This document shows positions 29,901 to 41,232 of a DNA stretch of 64,000 nt, one piece after another (positions within the stretch are counted from its first letter, which is position 1; every line of letters starts with the position of its first letter). Below the pieces are notes generated by a model that was given only the letters and a program-made list of their open reading frames with translations, was not told the DNA's origin and ran no database searches. Location: positions 2,852,001-2,916,000 of the forward strand of contig NW_026515543.1 of the NCBI RefSeq assembly GCF_014898815.1, read 5' to 3'. This DNA is from Panonychus citri. Its lineage: Eukaryota; Arthropoda; Arachnida; Trombidiformes; Tetranychidae. The translations under genes were made by a program, and so were the position numbers.

Positions 29901-30344
29901 CGCCTCTTAAGACTAAGCAATAAACCCGCTGGACCAAAGCAGAAAATGTTGAAAAAACAACAGTCCATGTTTGCCTTTTTCCCGGAACATTCAACACCTT
30001 CAACCTTTACCACCACTGTACCCACCCCACCAGTTACAGCTCTACGTGTAGCCTCATCCATGGTACCTACAGGGTTACCTTTAACTGCTTCTGTTCAACT
30101 TTCAACTATACCAACAACAGAATTACCAACCCAATTGGCCACAACATCTTCTACAGGTCAAAATGTAACCGATCCCATCACTCATTCACCACTGGTCAAA
30201 CCATTGACACCTAAAAAACTGACCCATGCACAAGGTCGTCCACCTTCAAGATCACAAAGTCTTGAGGAACAACAAACCGAATCTGTATCAACCAAACTTC
30301 AAAAACAGTCGAAAACTTTTGATCCAAATGTCCAAGAAAAATAA
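20181..30344 (+). CDS. NACHT and WD-repeat protein, NWD1/NWD2-like (C-terminal part; 7 exons)
   Basis: Joined exons are 20181-20922, 21307-21445, 21907-22282, 25667-26492, 27159-27543, 28961-29583 and 29665-30344. They total 3771 nt, exactly 1257 codons with the stop, and phases agree at all six junctions, each GT-AG. The protein part has an alpha-helical linker (residues 1-247), then about 14 WD units (about residues 248-1030) with typical GH...ITC, TGS/SGS and VW/IW signatures, interrupted by an Asn-rich insertion. A 226-residue tail follows with KREQSFDSFCWDQLHRG near its start. In the NWD/STAND family a NACHT ATPase precedes such a linker, and the WD propellers are thought to sense or scaffold partners; the cellular role here is unknown. 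The first exon starts at an acceptor in phase 0, so the N-terminus is missing from the window. Assignment to NWD2 rather than another NACHT-WD paralogue is by recall of family architecture. Confidence 0.85.
21307..21445 (+). CDS. NWD-like gene, exon with first WD unit
   Basis: A 139-nt exon between CCATAG and GTAAGT, entering in phase 1 and leaving in phase 2. It encodes one WD unit with HRETITCLDIS, LVTGSEDTSV and ILWEID. It is too short to stand out as an open frame and was placed by splice sites and phase. Confidence 0.88.
21907..22282 (+). CDS. NWD-like gene, exon with WD units 2-4
   Basis: A 376-nt exon from ATACAG to GTAAGT. It encodes three WD-like units: HHVAGVLCTAI with SGSEIGAVCV; HHRGMITCIKV with TGSTDCSVTIWSLD; and a degenerate unit with AILHMDISM and VHIRSLITG. 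Reading through the donor adds about 55 unrelated codons before a stop, which are intronic. Confidence 0.9.
22283..25666 (+). other. Intron of NWD-like gene (3.4 kb)
   Basis: The intron starts GTAAGT and ends TTTTTATTAG. Its interior is AT-rich with ATC/GAT runs. I see no exon or RNA gene inside. The frames at 23993-24325, 24598-24795 and 25350-25577 have no motif or matching splice phase. Confidence 0.8.
25667..26492 (+). CDS. NWD-like gene, exon with WD units 5-7 and Asn-rich insertion
   Basis: An 826-nt exon in phase 0, ending in phase 1 at ACAG|GTAAGT. It encodes WD unit 5 (EHQINSIVSYVKF, HIYDV), WD unit 6 (HQDMITSIIS, IIIWNF), then about 117 residues rich in Asn, Ser and Thr (25975-26325), then the first half of WD unit 7 (FEQHSDPITCLSVS, YAVTG). 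The blade is split by the intron inside the TGS turn and completed by the next exon. The insertion lies between blades, where it could loop out without breaking the fold. Confidence 0.9.
25975..26325 (+). repeat. Asn/Ser/Thr-rich low-complexity coding tract
   Basis: AAT/AAC-rich codons give long Asn runs interrupted by Thr and Ser. The reading frame is kept through the whole tract, so it is translated rather than intronic. Opposite-strand frames at 25891-26139 and 26146-26331, rich in Leu and Val, are shadows of it. Confidence 0.9.
27159..27543 (+). CDS. NWD-like gene, exon with WD units 7-10
   Basis: A 385-nt exon after TTAAAAG and before GTAAGT, entering in phase 1 and leaving in phase 2. 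It completes unit 7 (SRDFLVKVWNLSSGE), then has unit 8 (GHSGSITCVTFSPNG, SGSEDKSIRVWSL), unit 9 (DHSSPLTSIFVSND, CHRLWKADTG) and the start of a degenerate unit 10. Units 7 and 8 are the most canonical blades in the protein. Confidence 0.92.
27544..28960 (+). other. Intron of NWD-like gene (1.4 kb)
   Basis: Bounded by GTAAGT and TTGTGTCCAG. AT-rich, with a short GAAA-type repeat near 28251-28275. No gene seen inside. Confidence 0.85.
28961..29583 (+). CDS. NWD-like gene, exon with WD units 10-14
   Basis: A 623-nt exon entering in phase 2 and leaving in phase 1. It finishes unit 10 (SLRYWSVYEP), then has unit 11 (HSEPITCYTCTYDG, TGSQDMSLKVWEVSTG), unit 12 (GHEEPISCVS, SGSQDCNLIVWDTTTG), unit 13 (GHTATILSVQLSIDG, MAWNALETG) and a degenerate unit 14. 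The frame is open 5' of 28961 into intron sequence, but the CCAG acceptor and the phase fix the start. Confidence 0.92.
29665..30344 (+). CDS. NWD-like gene, last coding exon (C-terminal tail)
   Basis: This exon follows an 81-bp intron (29584-29664) ending TTGTAG. It encodes 226 residues and a TAA stop. The first part has KREQSFDSFCWDQLHRG and SIDDFRK, which I associate with the conserved C-terminus of NWD2-like proteins. The rest is low in hydrophobics, rich in Thr, Pro and Ser, with basic runs (PKQKMLKKQQSMF), so probably disordered. The overlapping frames at 29683-29877 and 30226-30408 are shadows. Confidence 0.9.
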
Positions 30345-30760
30345 TAATCAACTTAAATGTTATTATAATCCTTTTGCCATTGATAATCCCTTTATATTGT
30401 TTATCTAAAATTAAATGTTACCTCACACAATACAAACAATGTTTGTTTTTAGTAATTTAAAAGCACCAAAACAATATAAAAACAACAACAATTTAAATCT
30501 CAACAGTAAAATCAAATTAATAGCAGAGCACAAATTTAGACACAAAACTATTAATCCCACATTCAAACAATTAAAACTAATCTTTGTAACTTTATCGATC
30601 TCTCAATGTAACAATTAACCTCGTAATTGTAATTCAACCGATCTCATACAAACTAAACACTCTCCCCATAATAATAAATATTACGTTTATGTTGTAAAGT
30701 TTAAAGGTTATTGTTAATAAATATCTTCTTTTAATTGACCATTACTGATGGTCCATCAGA
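30345..30760 (+). other. 3' UTR of NWD-like gene with polyadenylation signals
   Basis: After the stop the sequence is AT-rich. Two AATAAA hexamers occur, at 30673-30678 and 30716-30721, 329 and 372 bp past the stop. The actual cleavage site cannot be seen; the right edge given here is approximate. Confidence 0.6.
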
Positions 30761-33700
30761 CAAAATAAACTTTCAAATTCTGGTTCAACAGATTTTCTGT
30801 TCGGTGCTGCCATCTGACAAACAGCATTGTAACTACACTAGAATGTGAAATTGACAATAGATGGAAGCAGATGAAGAGGTAAATGAGTTTATCCATTTAG
30901 ATGATAAATTGGATCTACAATTGTAATTAGTTACAGTGATTAAAGATTATCTTACTGAATTGTTAATTAATGGGAAAATTAAAATTATCCCCACACAATT
31001 AATTGGGATAAACATTTACCGTTATAAAAGTAAAACTCATAAATGATCAACCGATTAACAAGCATCTTAATGGTCTCTTGCAATAATTTGAGTATTTTTG
31101 TCCTCCACCAAGTAAATTGTTTGCAATTCAATTGAATTTTCAAATGCAAACTTACATTAATGATCAATTTCAATTCAAATAATTAACCTTTTATTGCCTT
31201 TTTTTTACACAACATTAAGGGACAGGGTGGGTCTTCCTCCTCCTCCTCCTCCTCCACCTCTTAATCCTTTCGCTTCCTGATAACCCCTTTGGCTCAATTC
31301 ATCTTATGTAACATTATGGTTTCTCCAGTCACTCCAATTGAATAGCTGAATATGAGTTAAAAAAAACACTATCACTAAATTGTCACCATGATAATAACAA
31401 TCAAAGGGTTAACAATGTCCCTAATTATATATATGAACTTTTTTATCGCCGAAGAAAAAAAATTAATGTTCAATTGTAACAATTTGGATTCTGTAAACAT
31501 TAACTTTAGTAAATTGTGAACCCTTTGATTATTTACAATCAACTATTTAATAATTTACTTTTACTTTTTATTACTTTTGCATATTGCAAAGTACAAATAA
31601 TTTCAATTTTGTTACATTGAATCAACTTATTGTTGAGCAAATTGCAATTGCTTTAATTGCTTCAGTTCTGAGAATTGTTATTACCAATTATCAATGATAA
31701 ATAAGCTATTACAATAGAAGTGATTAACTCAACAATTAGTTTACAGTGTAAGATGTTAGTTTACGGAAATGATTGATATTTTTACTGTTTTTTTACACAA
31801 TTTTCATTTGTTACTATATTTTTTTTTGTTGAATTTTTTGGTTACAATCAGTTGATTGTTTGACATTTGTCATTCATAAGTTGATTCAGTGATCTTGTTT
31901 GAGTAGCGTATCAAATGAGCCTCATTAATAATAAAGTACAATTTATGTATAATCCTGAATCCTCCCCACTAATCTTTGGCTTGAGCGTAACAAAAATATT
32001 TGTGTTCCTTGAATTTTGAATGGCCAATGGTCAAAAGTTGGTAGGATGGACTTGGAGATGGAACATCAAAAGACAAGGGAAAAAACAACAACAAATATCA
32101 AGCATTTCAGGGGATTGGGGAGGGATAACTGTCTCAACTACTCAATGACATTATATCAAAGTTAAAGGTCAATTTACTGGACTGTGAAAACATTTGAAAA
32201 GGTTACTTGTTAATAAGCATACTGATAATAAAGCTTGACCACGCGAATAGGGAGAGAGAGATATGGTCAAGACTATCATCACTGTCATCAGACTTACACA
32301 TTTGAGTTGAGGTCAATGGTGATTCTGAGTAGCCTCATGGTTATTAAGAGAGAGAGAGAGAGAGATATTCAAGTTGCCAATCAAACGGGAACGAGTTATA
32401 ATTGACAGTTTACAAGCTCATAAAAAGGCAAAGGGTAAGTTTTATCTTGAGTGACTTGAAATTAAATGAGATGAGGAAGAGAAATTGATGAATATGAATG
32501 TGATGGTACAATTATAATGATAATCATTGGAAAGGGTAACAAAAGAGTTGATCAATTTACACAGAGGAGTTTGAAGATGAGAGAGAGAGAGAGAGAAAGG
32601 GAAATGAGACATTTTGATGATTATTTGACAAGTTGAAACCTTAAATTTTCCCTAAATCATCTGACCACATTCAAATATATTCCATAGTGGAAAAATCTAT
32701 AATTTCATGTTCTAATAACATAATATCTTATGAGTGACCATTATCATCCCAAGAGTGACTCCCTAGATCCTATCCAAGAGAGAGAGAGAGAGACTGGGAG
32801 TAGAAATGGGATTGATACTATAGGTGAAAATAAGAATCGAAAGATTTGAACATAGAATTCGAGAGAAAAGTTCTAGCATGTATATGCTGAGCTCGATTGG
32901 ATTCTATTGAAAACTATCAAATAGGAAGATGATGGAAAAACGAATCAATCGAAAAATATTATTCTATTAATAATATTCATACATGATCCACTTTTCATCT
33001 TCCTCCTTTTCCTTGTCATCTTTAATTTCATCTTTTAGAACAATGTTTTCTTTAGTAAAATGTTATTCTCCCTCTTCTATCATCACTATCACTCCCTGTG
33101 TATGATATTATTGTTAAAAGTAATTTGGAACACTTTGAAATTTGAATTAGAACTCTTTTCATCTCTCTCTCTCTCTCTCTATAAATTGAAGATAATTTTA
33201 TTACCATCATCAACATGATCATTATCCCTTTAAGTTCAATACCTTTAATCACTCTCATAATCCATATATATTCATAATCTTGAGCTAATGATTAGCCTCT
33301 TTTTTATTTGATTATGACACTAATTGACTTTAATCAACTTTTATTAACTAGTACAACGGATAAAAAAATAGGAAGTAGTAAATTGTAATCAAGTTAATTT
33401 AATTACCCTAAAGTTAATACCCAATTCAATATTTGACTCTAATCTAATAATCACATGTTATCAACACTGGAACATGAATAAGGATTGAAGTTGAGATTAA
33501 GGAGAGTTAACAAATTATTGATTATCATCAACAAGGGATTTACCGTTAGAGAGAGAGAGAGAGAGAGAGAGAGGCTTGTGATAAACTTCCCTCTTAATAT
33601 CATCTATACATTTCTATCCACTAATCAATGTGAATAATTAATAACCTGATCCTAAACTGTGCTGATTGATTTTGATACAAAAAGTTAATCATTTGGTACA

Positions 33701-34973
33701 TTTACTTGAAATTGTGTTTCTTTCTGATAAAATATTAAATTGTCATTGATTAATCATTAATTTAAGGTTGGTTGTTTTAATTTTTGTCAAACAATTTATG
33801 ATTATGATAATCACCATGATAATAATCAAACCCATATGATAATCATTATCATCTTAATTGGTTAATGATAATAAATATTAATCATGTTGCGTGTTGATTG
33901 TTGATTTTGGTGAATTAGTAAAAATGAAAATGAAAAATTTTTTGCCAAACTAAATTGTTATCAATTAATTGTTGATGTTGATGTTGATGATGATATTAAG
34001 TGATGAATTAGTAAGAAAATAATTGGAACCGAAAAAGTTTCAAATCAATGAACCATTTCAATGATTATGTTTGTGTCTCTATTCATGGATAACAATTATG
34101 ATTATGATTATGATTAAAAATGATGATCCAGAAAAAGTAAAACAAATGAAGATGATTATCATTATTTACCTGTACTAATCAAAGTAATGGTTAATAGTTG
34201 ATTAAATTGTCTGATAAATGATTGATATTGAATTTAGATTGCTATTATTTATCATCCGGTTTTACTGGATCATCTTATCAATATCATCATCAATTGATTG
34301 TTTATCATCATCGTCAATATATATTGAGCTTTAATCATCATATTCCAGGTGTCAAAGGTATAATATCAAAGGTATATAATTAGTAGACTAATAAGTCACA
34401 CTTTTATGATTAATATCATTCCGAGCGTATCAATATTGCTATTGAAGGAGCGAAAATAATAATCAACTTAAATTGAATTTGCCGCCCAATCAAAAGGCTA
34501 AGAAAATGAAAACTAAAAGTTAATCATTAATGTTAATTGTATAGTTTTCACCATTTAAATTACAACAATTTAAAAAGCTTATCAATGGCTATATGATAAT
34601 AAATGAATGATAAAGATTGTAAATATGATGATCAGATGATCATTTTCATTGACACTCCTTAAGATCAATTTCCGTTTCCTTTCCTGATCACTTGATGTTT
34701 ATCATTTTGAATCAATGAAAATGATTAATAGTAACAATGAAAATCCATCTAAAAGATAATACTTGAAACCTTATTAACCAGATATTTGTATTTTCATTTA
34801 CGATCAATGATAATTTATTGTGTGAGTGTTAATAATTTTTTAACCTGTTCACAAACAGTATTAGTAGTAAATATAAAATGTATCAATGAAAAGTTTAAAT
34901 GTGTGAGTGTAAGGGTCGGTTCATCTCAAGGAAAAGGCATAAGTTGAGGTTGGGTGGGTGGTAGAGAGTGAGT

Positions 34974-34978
<5 letters not shown>

Positions 34979-35040
<62 letters not shown>
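34979..35040. repeat. (GA)n microsatellite, 62 bp
   Basis: Pure AG/GA run preceded by GAGT repeats. It generates the Leu-Ser repeats seen in opposite-strand frames. Confidence 0.97.
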
Positions 35041-35043
<3 letters not shown>

Positions 35044-37127
35044 GTATGTTAATATTAACAAGGTTGATAAAATTTGAATGAAGAAAATGCCACGTACAGC
35101 TCGTTGCACGTGCTAATAAGCGTGAGTTTTTCATTTCCATATTTATATAAATATATATATGAATGTGTAGATTGATATAAACATATAAAAGTTGTTTATT
35201 TCCGTTTCCAATAATAATAATAAACATTAATCCAATTCTATATATGTTTGTAAGTGTGTTTGTCTCATAATTATAAGGGTATACAATTGATTGTAACAAT
35301 ATTGTAACTTTAACCACCACAAGGAAACTTGCAGTTAATCATAATCCACCATAACACTTAATTGTAATCAGACATTGGTGATAATCATTACTGCAGATTA
35401 TTATTATTCATTTGAAGGAGAAAAATAAAATCAGTTAAATCAAATGAGTGTAAACTCTAAATTGTTACAATTTAATCAATAATTGATTTGATCGGAAGTT
35501 TTTTTTTCTTATGAACTTTCCATGATTAACATGATAATTAATTGTCATTATGATTGTTGGATTTTTTTTCTCATGTACTTTATTAGATTTAGATTGTGAT
35601 TAGATTATAAATTGTAAACTTTGTAATATTATCACAATTATCGTGGGATTTGATTAGAAACAATCATCAATTTTTAATTCAATTGTAATCATGGATTAAC
35701 ACGAGACAACAATCATAATCATTATTGATCAAGAGATGAATAGGAAAACAATCAATATCAAATCAAATTACACAATTTGAATGATTTAATATTGATTAAA
35801 TCCATGGAAACCAAATCAATTTTGATTCAGTTACTTGTTTTTTTTGTGTCATGTTGTTAATTTGATTTAATAACAATTTAGGTTTACGGAAACGCCTTTA
35901 AATTGTTGTAATCGTGTTGATTGTTACCTGATATCTTTAATTAGTGTTAATTGTTAAGATGGAAATCTTGGAAAATTTTACTTTAATGATTATCAATATA
36001 AATACTTAATCAGTGGTAATTTTATTAGCAATTCCTAAGAGGATTTTCAATTTTGATTAACTGATTGTTGATTGATTTGTTTGAATGTAATTTAACGTGA
36101 TTAACGGTTGAATGAGCGATTGAAATTAATTGTTTCATATCATCAATTGCACAGTTTAATTGTCACAAATTTATATAATATAAATGTATCATCGACATGA
36201 TAACATTTTCAATGTTATTCACTTGATATATCAACAGTTAATCAAATTCAATTAACAATAAATAACCAATGAATTACAGGTGATTGTAAGTGTTTAATTT
36301 AGTTAATTGTCCATAATTACTGTTTATGGTCAAGTTGATTTTTTTGTTTGCACTTTTACTGGTTGCAAATGACAATTTACCCGAATGAATTTAACCGATT
36401 GGAATAATTAATCGCTTTTGTCAACTGAATTACCACTGAATTGGATTTACATTTAAAAGACGATGAGAGGGTTTCAGTTTCTTCTGATAGCAAAGTAAAA
36501 CTTTTACTTACCCACCGGTGGGATTTAAAAGCCCATCAAAACCAAAGAGTAATTTTTTCCACCGGTTGTCATTAACAATCAACATCTAAATTGAAAGCAA
36601 TAAAAGTAATTAAAAACACTATTCCAATGGTCATAATTCACACGGTCAGTTCGAGAATATCTATTGAAAAGTGAATCAATTTGCTTACAACTGGATTTAA
36701 TTGCTTAGAAAATCAAAAAAGAAACTCATTCAACTTTTTTTTCCTACAATAACTCATCTAAAACTCTTAATTGTTATTAAACTAAAGACAAAAGTTTTTA
36801 AAAAAAAATTCAACAACATTAGATTTATATGAATGACCATTGTCCAAGTATCCATAATGTTCAACATCTTCATCTAATCACCATATTGAACGCACTTGAT
36901 ATGCAATTATTATTTTACATCTTGTTGATCATAATCAGCATCATATGTCAACAAAATCAATTGATTGTTGATATAAGATGATTGTTGAATGAATGATAAT
37001 AGTTTTCCTCTTGGAGGTAACAAAAATAAAAAACTCGAACCTTAAAAATTGACAAATTTTGAAGAAAAAAAATTCGAATTTTTTTTTTCTTCTCATCGAT
37101 TCAACTTTCTAGCCTTTTCTTTTACAG

Positions 37128-37198
37128 CATTTGAAAGGCCAACATCAAGCAGCCTCTTGTGGTGATTGAATATTACCAGGGGCTCGTTAGCATTGAGG
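37128..37198 (+). other. Exon-like non-coding segment
   Basis: Seventy-one bases of clearly higher G+C than the surroundings lie between a strong acceptor (CTTTTCTTTTACAG) and a strong donor (GAGG|GTAAGT). All three forward frames contain a stop, so if it is an exon it is untranslated or belongs to a non-coding RNA. No partner exon was identified. Confidence 0.3.
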
Positions 37199-40100
37199 GT
37201 AAGTGCATATATTGATAATCAGATGATAGATTGATATGGAAACACACACACACAAAAATTGGAACTACAACCATTGGAATAGAGGAAGAAGAAGTAGAGA
37301 AAAAAAAAGTTCTATTGTTAATGTAAAATCGAAAAATGGAAAATGTTCTAATTTATTGTTGTGGTTTATTCTTTCCTATAAATTCATCATCAATCATCTT
37401 CATCTTCATCATCATGCTATTGCAACTACTCTGTTCCTGAATCAATGCAACTGAAAGGTCAACTTTTGATATGGTTAAAGTGCAAAGGGAAAAAAAGTCT
37501 ACTTTAAATTTCAAATTTATCTCCATTGAAATTCATGTAAAATCTGCCAGAAAAATTGGCACAACTTTAAATTGATTGTAGATCAATAATCGCAAAACGT
37601 AAATTGATCTAATTAAAGTAAATTGTTCCAACAGCAATTAACTTTTTGCTTCTGATTAATCAACTATAATTATGATACCTGTGGATATTTATTATCCAAA
37701 ATGTAAACAGAATGTCAATCTCGTTCAAGTTTCATGTTACTCGGTGACAAAGAAAAAAAGTTTTCGAAACTTTTTTCTTTACCCTTATTTGAGAAGCTAA
37801 TTAAATGCTAGTTAATAAGATTAATTAGCTAATTGGAAAAAGTTGTAATCTAACCAAAGACCTTTATTCCATTGTTATTAATGGCTGATAATCAATTAAT
37901 CATTAAAAAGAAATTGTCTAATGATAACAATGGTTTTACTTTGGAAAACGACACAAAGAGAAATGATAACAGGAAGAGGAAAAGTGATGAGGATGCTGAT
38001 GATTAAAATGTTAGCAAATTATTATTTATTTGATATTTTGCAATTTACTGAGTAGAATGATGAATTACTGGTTGATCATTTTGTTATAGAACTTTTTTCT
38101 CTCTCTCTCTTTTACTGTACAAATGATGTAACTTTAAAATCATATGGTACAATTTGTATCATCACAATCATAGATTTGATTGTTGATCACGATTAAGTGT
38201 TGGCTTTTTTTTACCAATTCAATTGAAATGTAATCAAGCGAAAGTTTAACTAATCACTTTTGCGGTTTAAATCATCACAATGATACGAGAATTTTAGTTT
38301 TAAATTGTTTCCATTTAATCTCATTGACATGAAAAGACTAAGGGTGATGATGGAGATGAAGATGAAGATGAAGATGAGGATGATAAGCAATCGAGATCAT
38401 TATTGACAAGATCTTCTTAATCCCTCTTTCTCTGGAGATGTATTAATAACTAAAATAAAAGATTAAAAAAAAGTTCTTACTTGCAATTGGATTTTCAATG
38501 TTAATCTTTTACATTGAATAATATTATTAATCAAAGTGAATTTCAATCATGATAATGTATTAACTGACCATCATCATGATGAACAAGATGAGAGCAAGAG
38601 ATTCAGTTGACTGAGTCTCCATACTGACCTTTTGTATATTCATTTTCATATCTAGATTAAATTGTGTGTCAATAGTATGAGTGATGATGATGAAGATGAA
38701 GATGAAGATGATGATCATTTCAAACAATTATAATTGATTACATTTTCAATAAATGTACAATAGTTTGACCATGGTGATTGTGATGATAAGAAAATTATAT
38801 TCAAATGTATAATATAATATACATGATATAAGCTTTTACCTTATGATAGGGAAGAAAAAGTTTTCTCGCTCTTGGTCAAGTTGGTCAGTTTGGAACTGTA
38901 AAATATATTTATCAAGCTAATTATCTTTATGACACTTTGCGTTAATGATTAACTAAACGTTGGCACAATCAGTTGTCTAAATCATTCATCATTTATATTG
39001 TTATTTGTTACTCAACTTGTGTTCTAATAATAATAAGGTTTCCAATGTCATCGAATCCAATGATTAATGATTACTGGTCAAACTATTAGCTTCTTACATT
39101 GGTCAGTTTTATTATCATCTTCATGGTGATCATGTTGTTGGATTAATATCAGTTTGACCATAAAAGTGAAACTTTTTCCTTCTCCTATTAGTTATTATAA
39201 TAATTTTCCAAGATCAAAGTAAACATATAAATGGACAAAGTTAATTAAATTTTGCAACAATTAACTGTTGAGATACATTGGAGAGGATTAATTAAAATTC
39301 ACCAAAAATTAATAAGCCAAAAGCCTACTGACCCTTAATGATGACCATTATGTTTGCATAACTTTCACTGGATTAACTTTAATTTATTAAATTCAATATT
39401 TGTTACAATGTAAATATCTAAGTCATAATTACAATTAATAAATTACTTGGTTTAATTAGTTCACTTCTATGATTATATGCATATAAATGTAAACAATTTA
39501 TAACAATCAAAAAGGTTAAAAAAAAGTAAATTAGATTAGATTAACAAATCATTGTGATTAAACAAATTAAATTAATGAATTTAATGTAATAAATAATTGA
39601 ATTTACAATATTACACTTCATTGATTAGCTAATTTATTTCCATGTGATTAAATTAATAAACTAATCCTTTACCTTGAAATTATCTTAATCTTATTTGATA
39701 CATTTTCTTGTCAATTTTTTGATTAAATCTGAAATTAATTCCTTCCTCTTGTCTTATGTTAATCACTACATTTGATATATCGATACAATTAACTTCATGT
39801 TCCTATTAATTTGGATTGTAAAATCAACTTTCTTAATCAAATGTTCACTCTCATTATCAGAGTTAATTGTTTACCATTAATAATACAACAATAATCCAAT
39901 TGTTATCCATTGTTAATGTCAACTGACAAGATGGATAAGGTTAATTTACACCAACAATCAAAAGTATCAGGGGCTCAATTCAATGAACTTTCACTCGCAT
40001 CTCAAGCGTAGGAAGTTTACAGGGAACAGGAAATGAGATGAAATAATAACAATGGAAAATAAAAGGCTTGTGATTTACCTTTTATTTTTGTTGATCTGAT

Positions 40101-41193
40101 TTCTATTCAATCCAATTAATCTAATTACAGGGATAATCACCAACACCTCTTGTATTTTGTGAGCCTTGGATTTTGGGTTAAGAATCAAGGGATCAACAGA
40201 TAATCATTGAATTAATTTCAATGGATTAAACTGATTCTCTCTCTCTCTCTCTCTCACCAATATCAATTGAATCCCTCAAGGAAATTGAGTATTGAAGAAA
40301 TTGTCAAGAATCAATTGTTGACAATTTATCCAATTGAAGAGCAAACAAATTAACAAATAGAGAGAGAGAGAGAGAGAGAGAATCAGTTTAATAGTTTTTA
40401 TTCATAGATTGAAATTAAATTGTAATCATTTACTTTGATTATAAACAAATAGCAATCAAGTATTGCAATATATTAATAATTGGTTGTTGATTGTTACTCT
40501 AAATCTTATTGATTAAGTGTTATTGTTGTTGTGATGGAAGTTTAGCCTTAGGGCTAATTGTTTTCGATTGCATCTTATTACCTTTGATATTACAAGAGAA
40601 ATTAAAATGATGTTGAAAAAAGAAGATGAAACCATTAAGTAGATTGATCAATGAACTTTTTCTTGATAACCACTTTTAATTTAGTGAAAGAGTTTAAATG
40701 TTATCAACTTAATTGCGATACGACAATTGACTTAATCCTTTTAACATTAAAATGAATCAAATTATTTCATTTTCTTACAATTTCTTTACTGTTTATTTGT
40801 TACCTCGAGGCGATTGAATAACAAGCAACATGATATTCAATCAGAATAATGAATGAAAATCTTAAAGCATCAAAGATCATTATCGATATGAAAAGAAGAT
40901 GGAAATGGAAATGGGAGTGAGAGCGAGTGGAAGTGGGAATTAAATCGAGGGTTAGAATGTAAAATCTTCTTTGCAATTGAGTTAATGTTCTAAAAGATTC
41001 GATTGTCATTCGATGAATAAAAAAAGGGTAAAAACTCAGGTCGAGTTCAGGGTAAGTATCAAATTTTTTTATTCTTTTCTCTTTCTTCTCCCTCTCCTTT
41101 CTCCTCTCTCAACTCTCCCCTTCTCTCTCCATCCATCTTCTTCAAATTTATCTTCATTCTCTTCTTCTTCTTCTTCTCCTTCTACCACTCTCA

Positions 41194-41196
<3 letters not shown>

Positions 41197-41229
<33 letters not shown>
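41197..41229. repeat. (CT)n microsatellite
   Basis: A CT run at the end of a roughly 150-bp pyrimidine-rich stretch (about 41067-41230). Both strands carry spurious low-complexity frames here. Confidence 0.95.

Positions 41230-41232
<3 letters not shown>

Noticed and set aside
34895..35320. 141-codon - strand frame
   Set aside because: Its core is the Leu-Ser repeat from the 62-bp GA tract.
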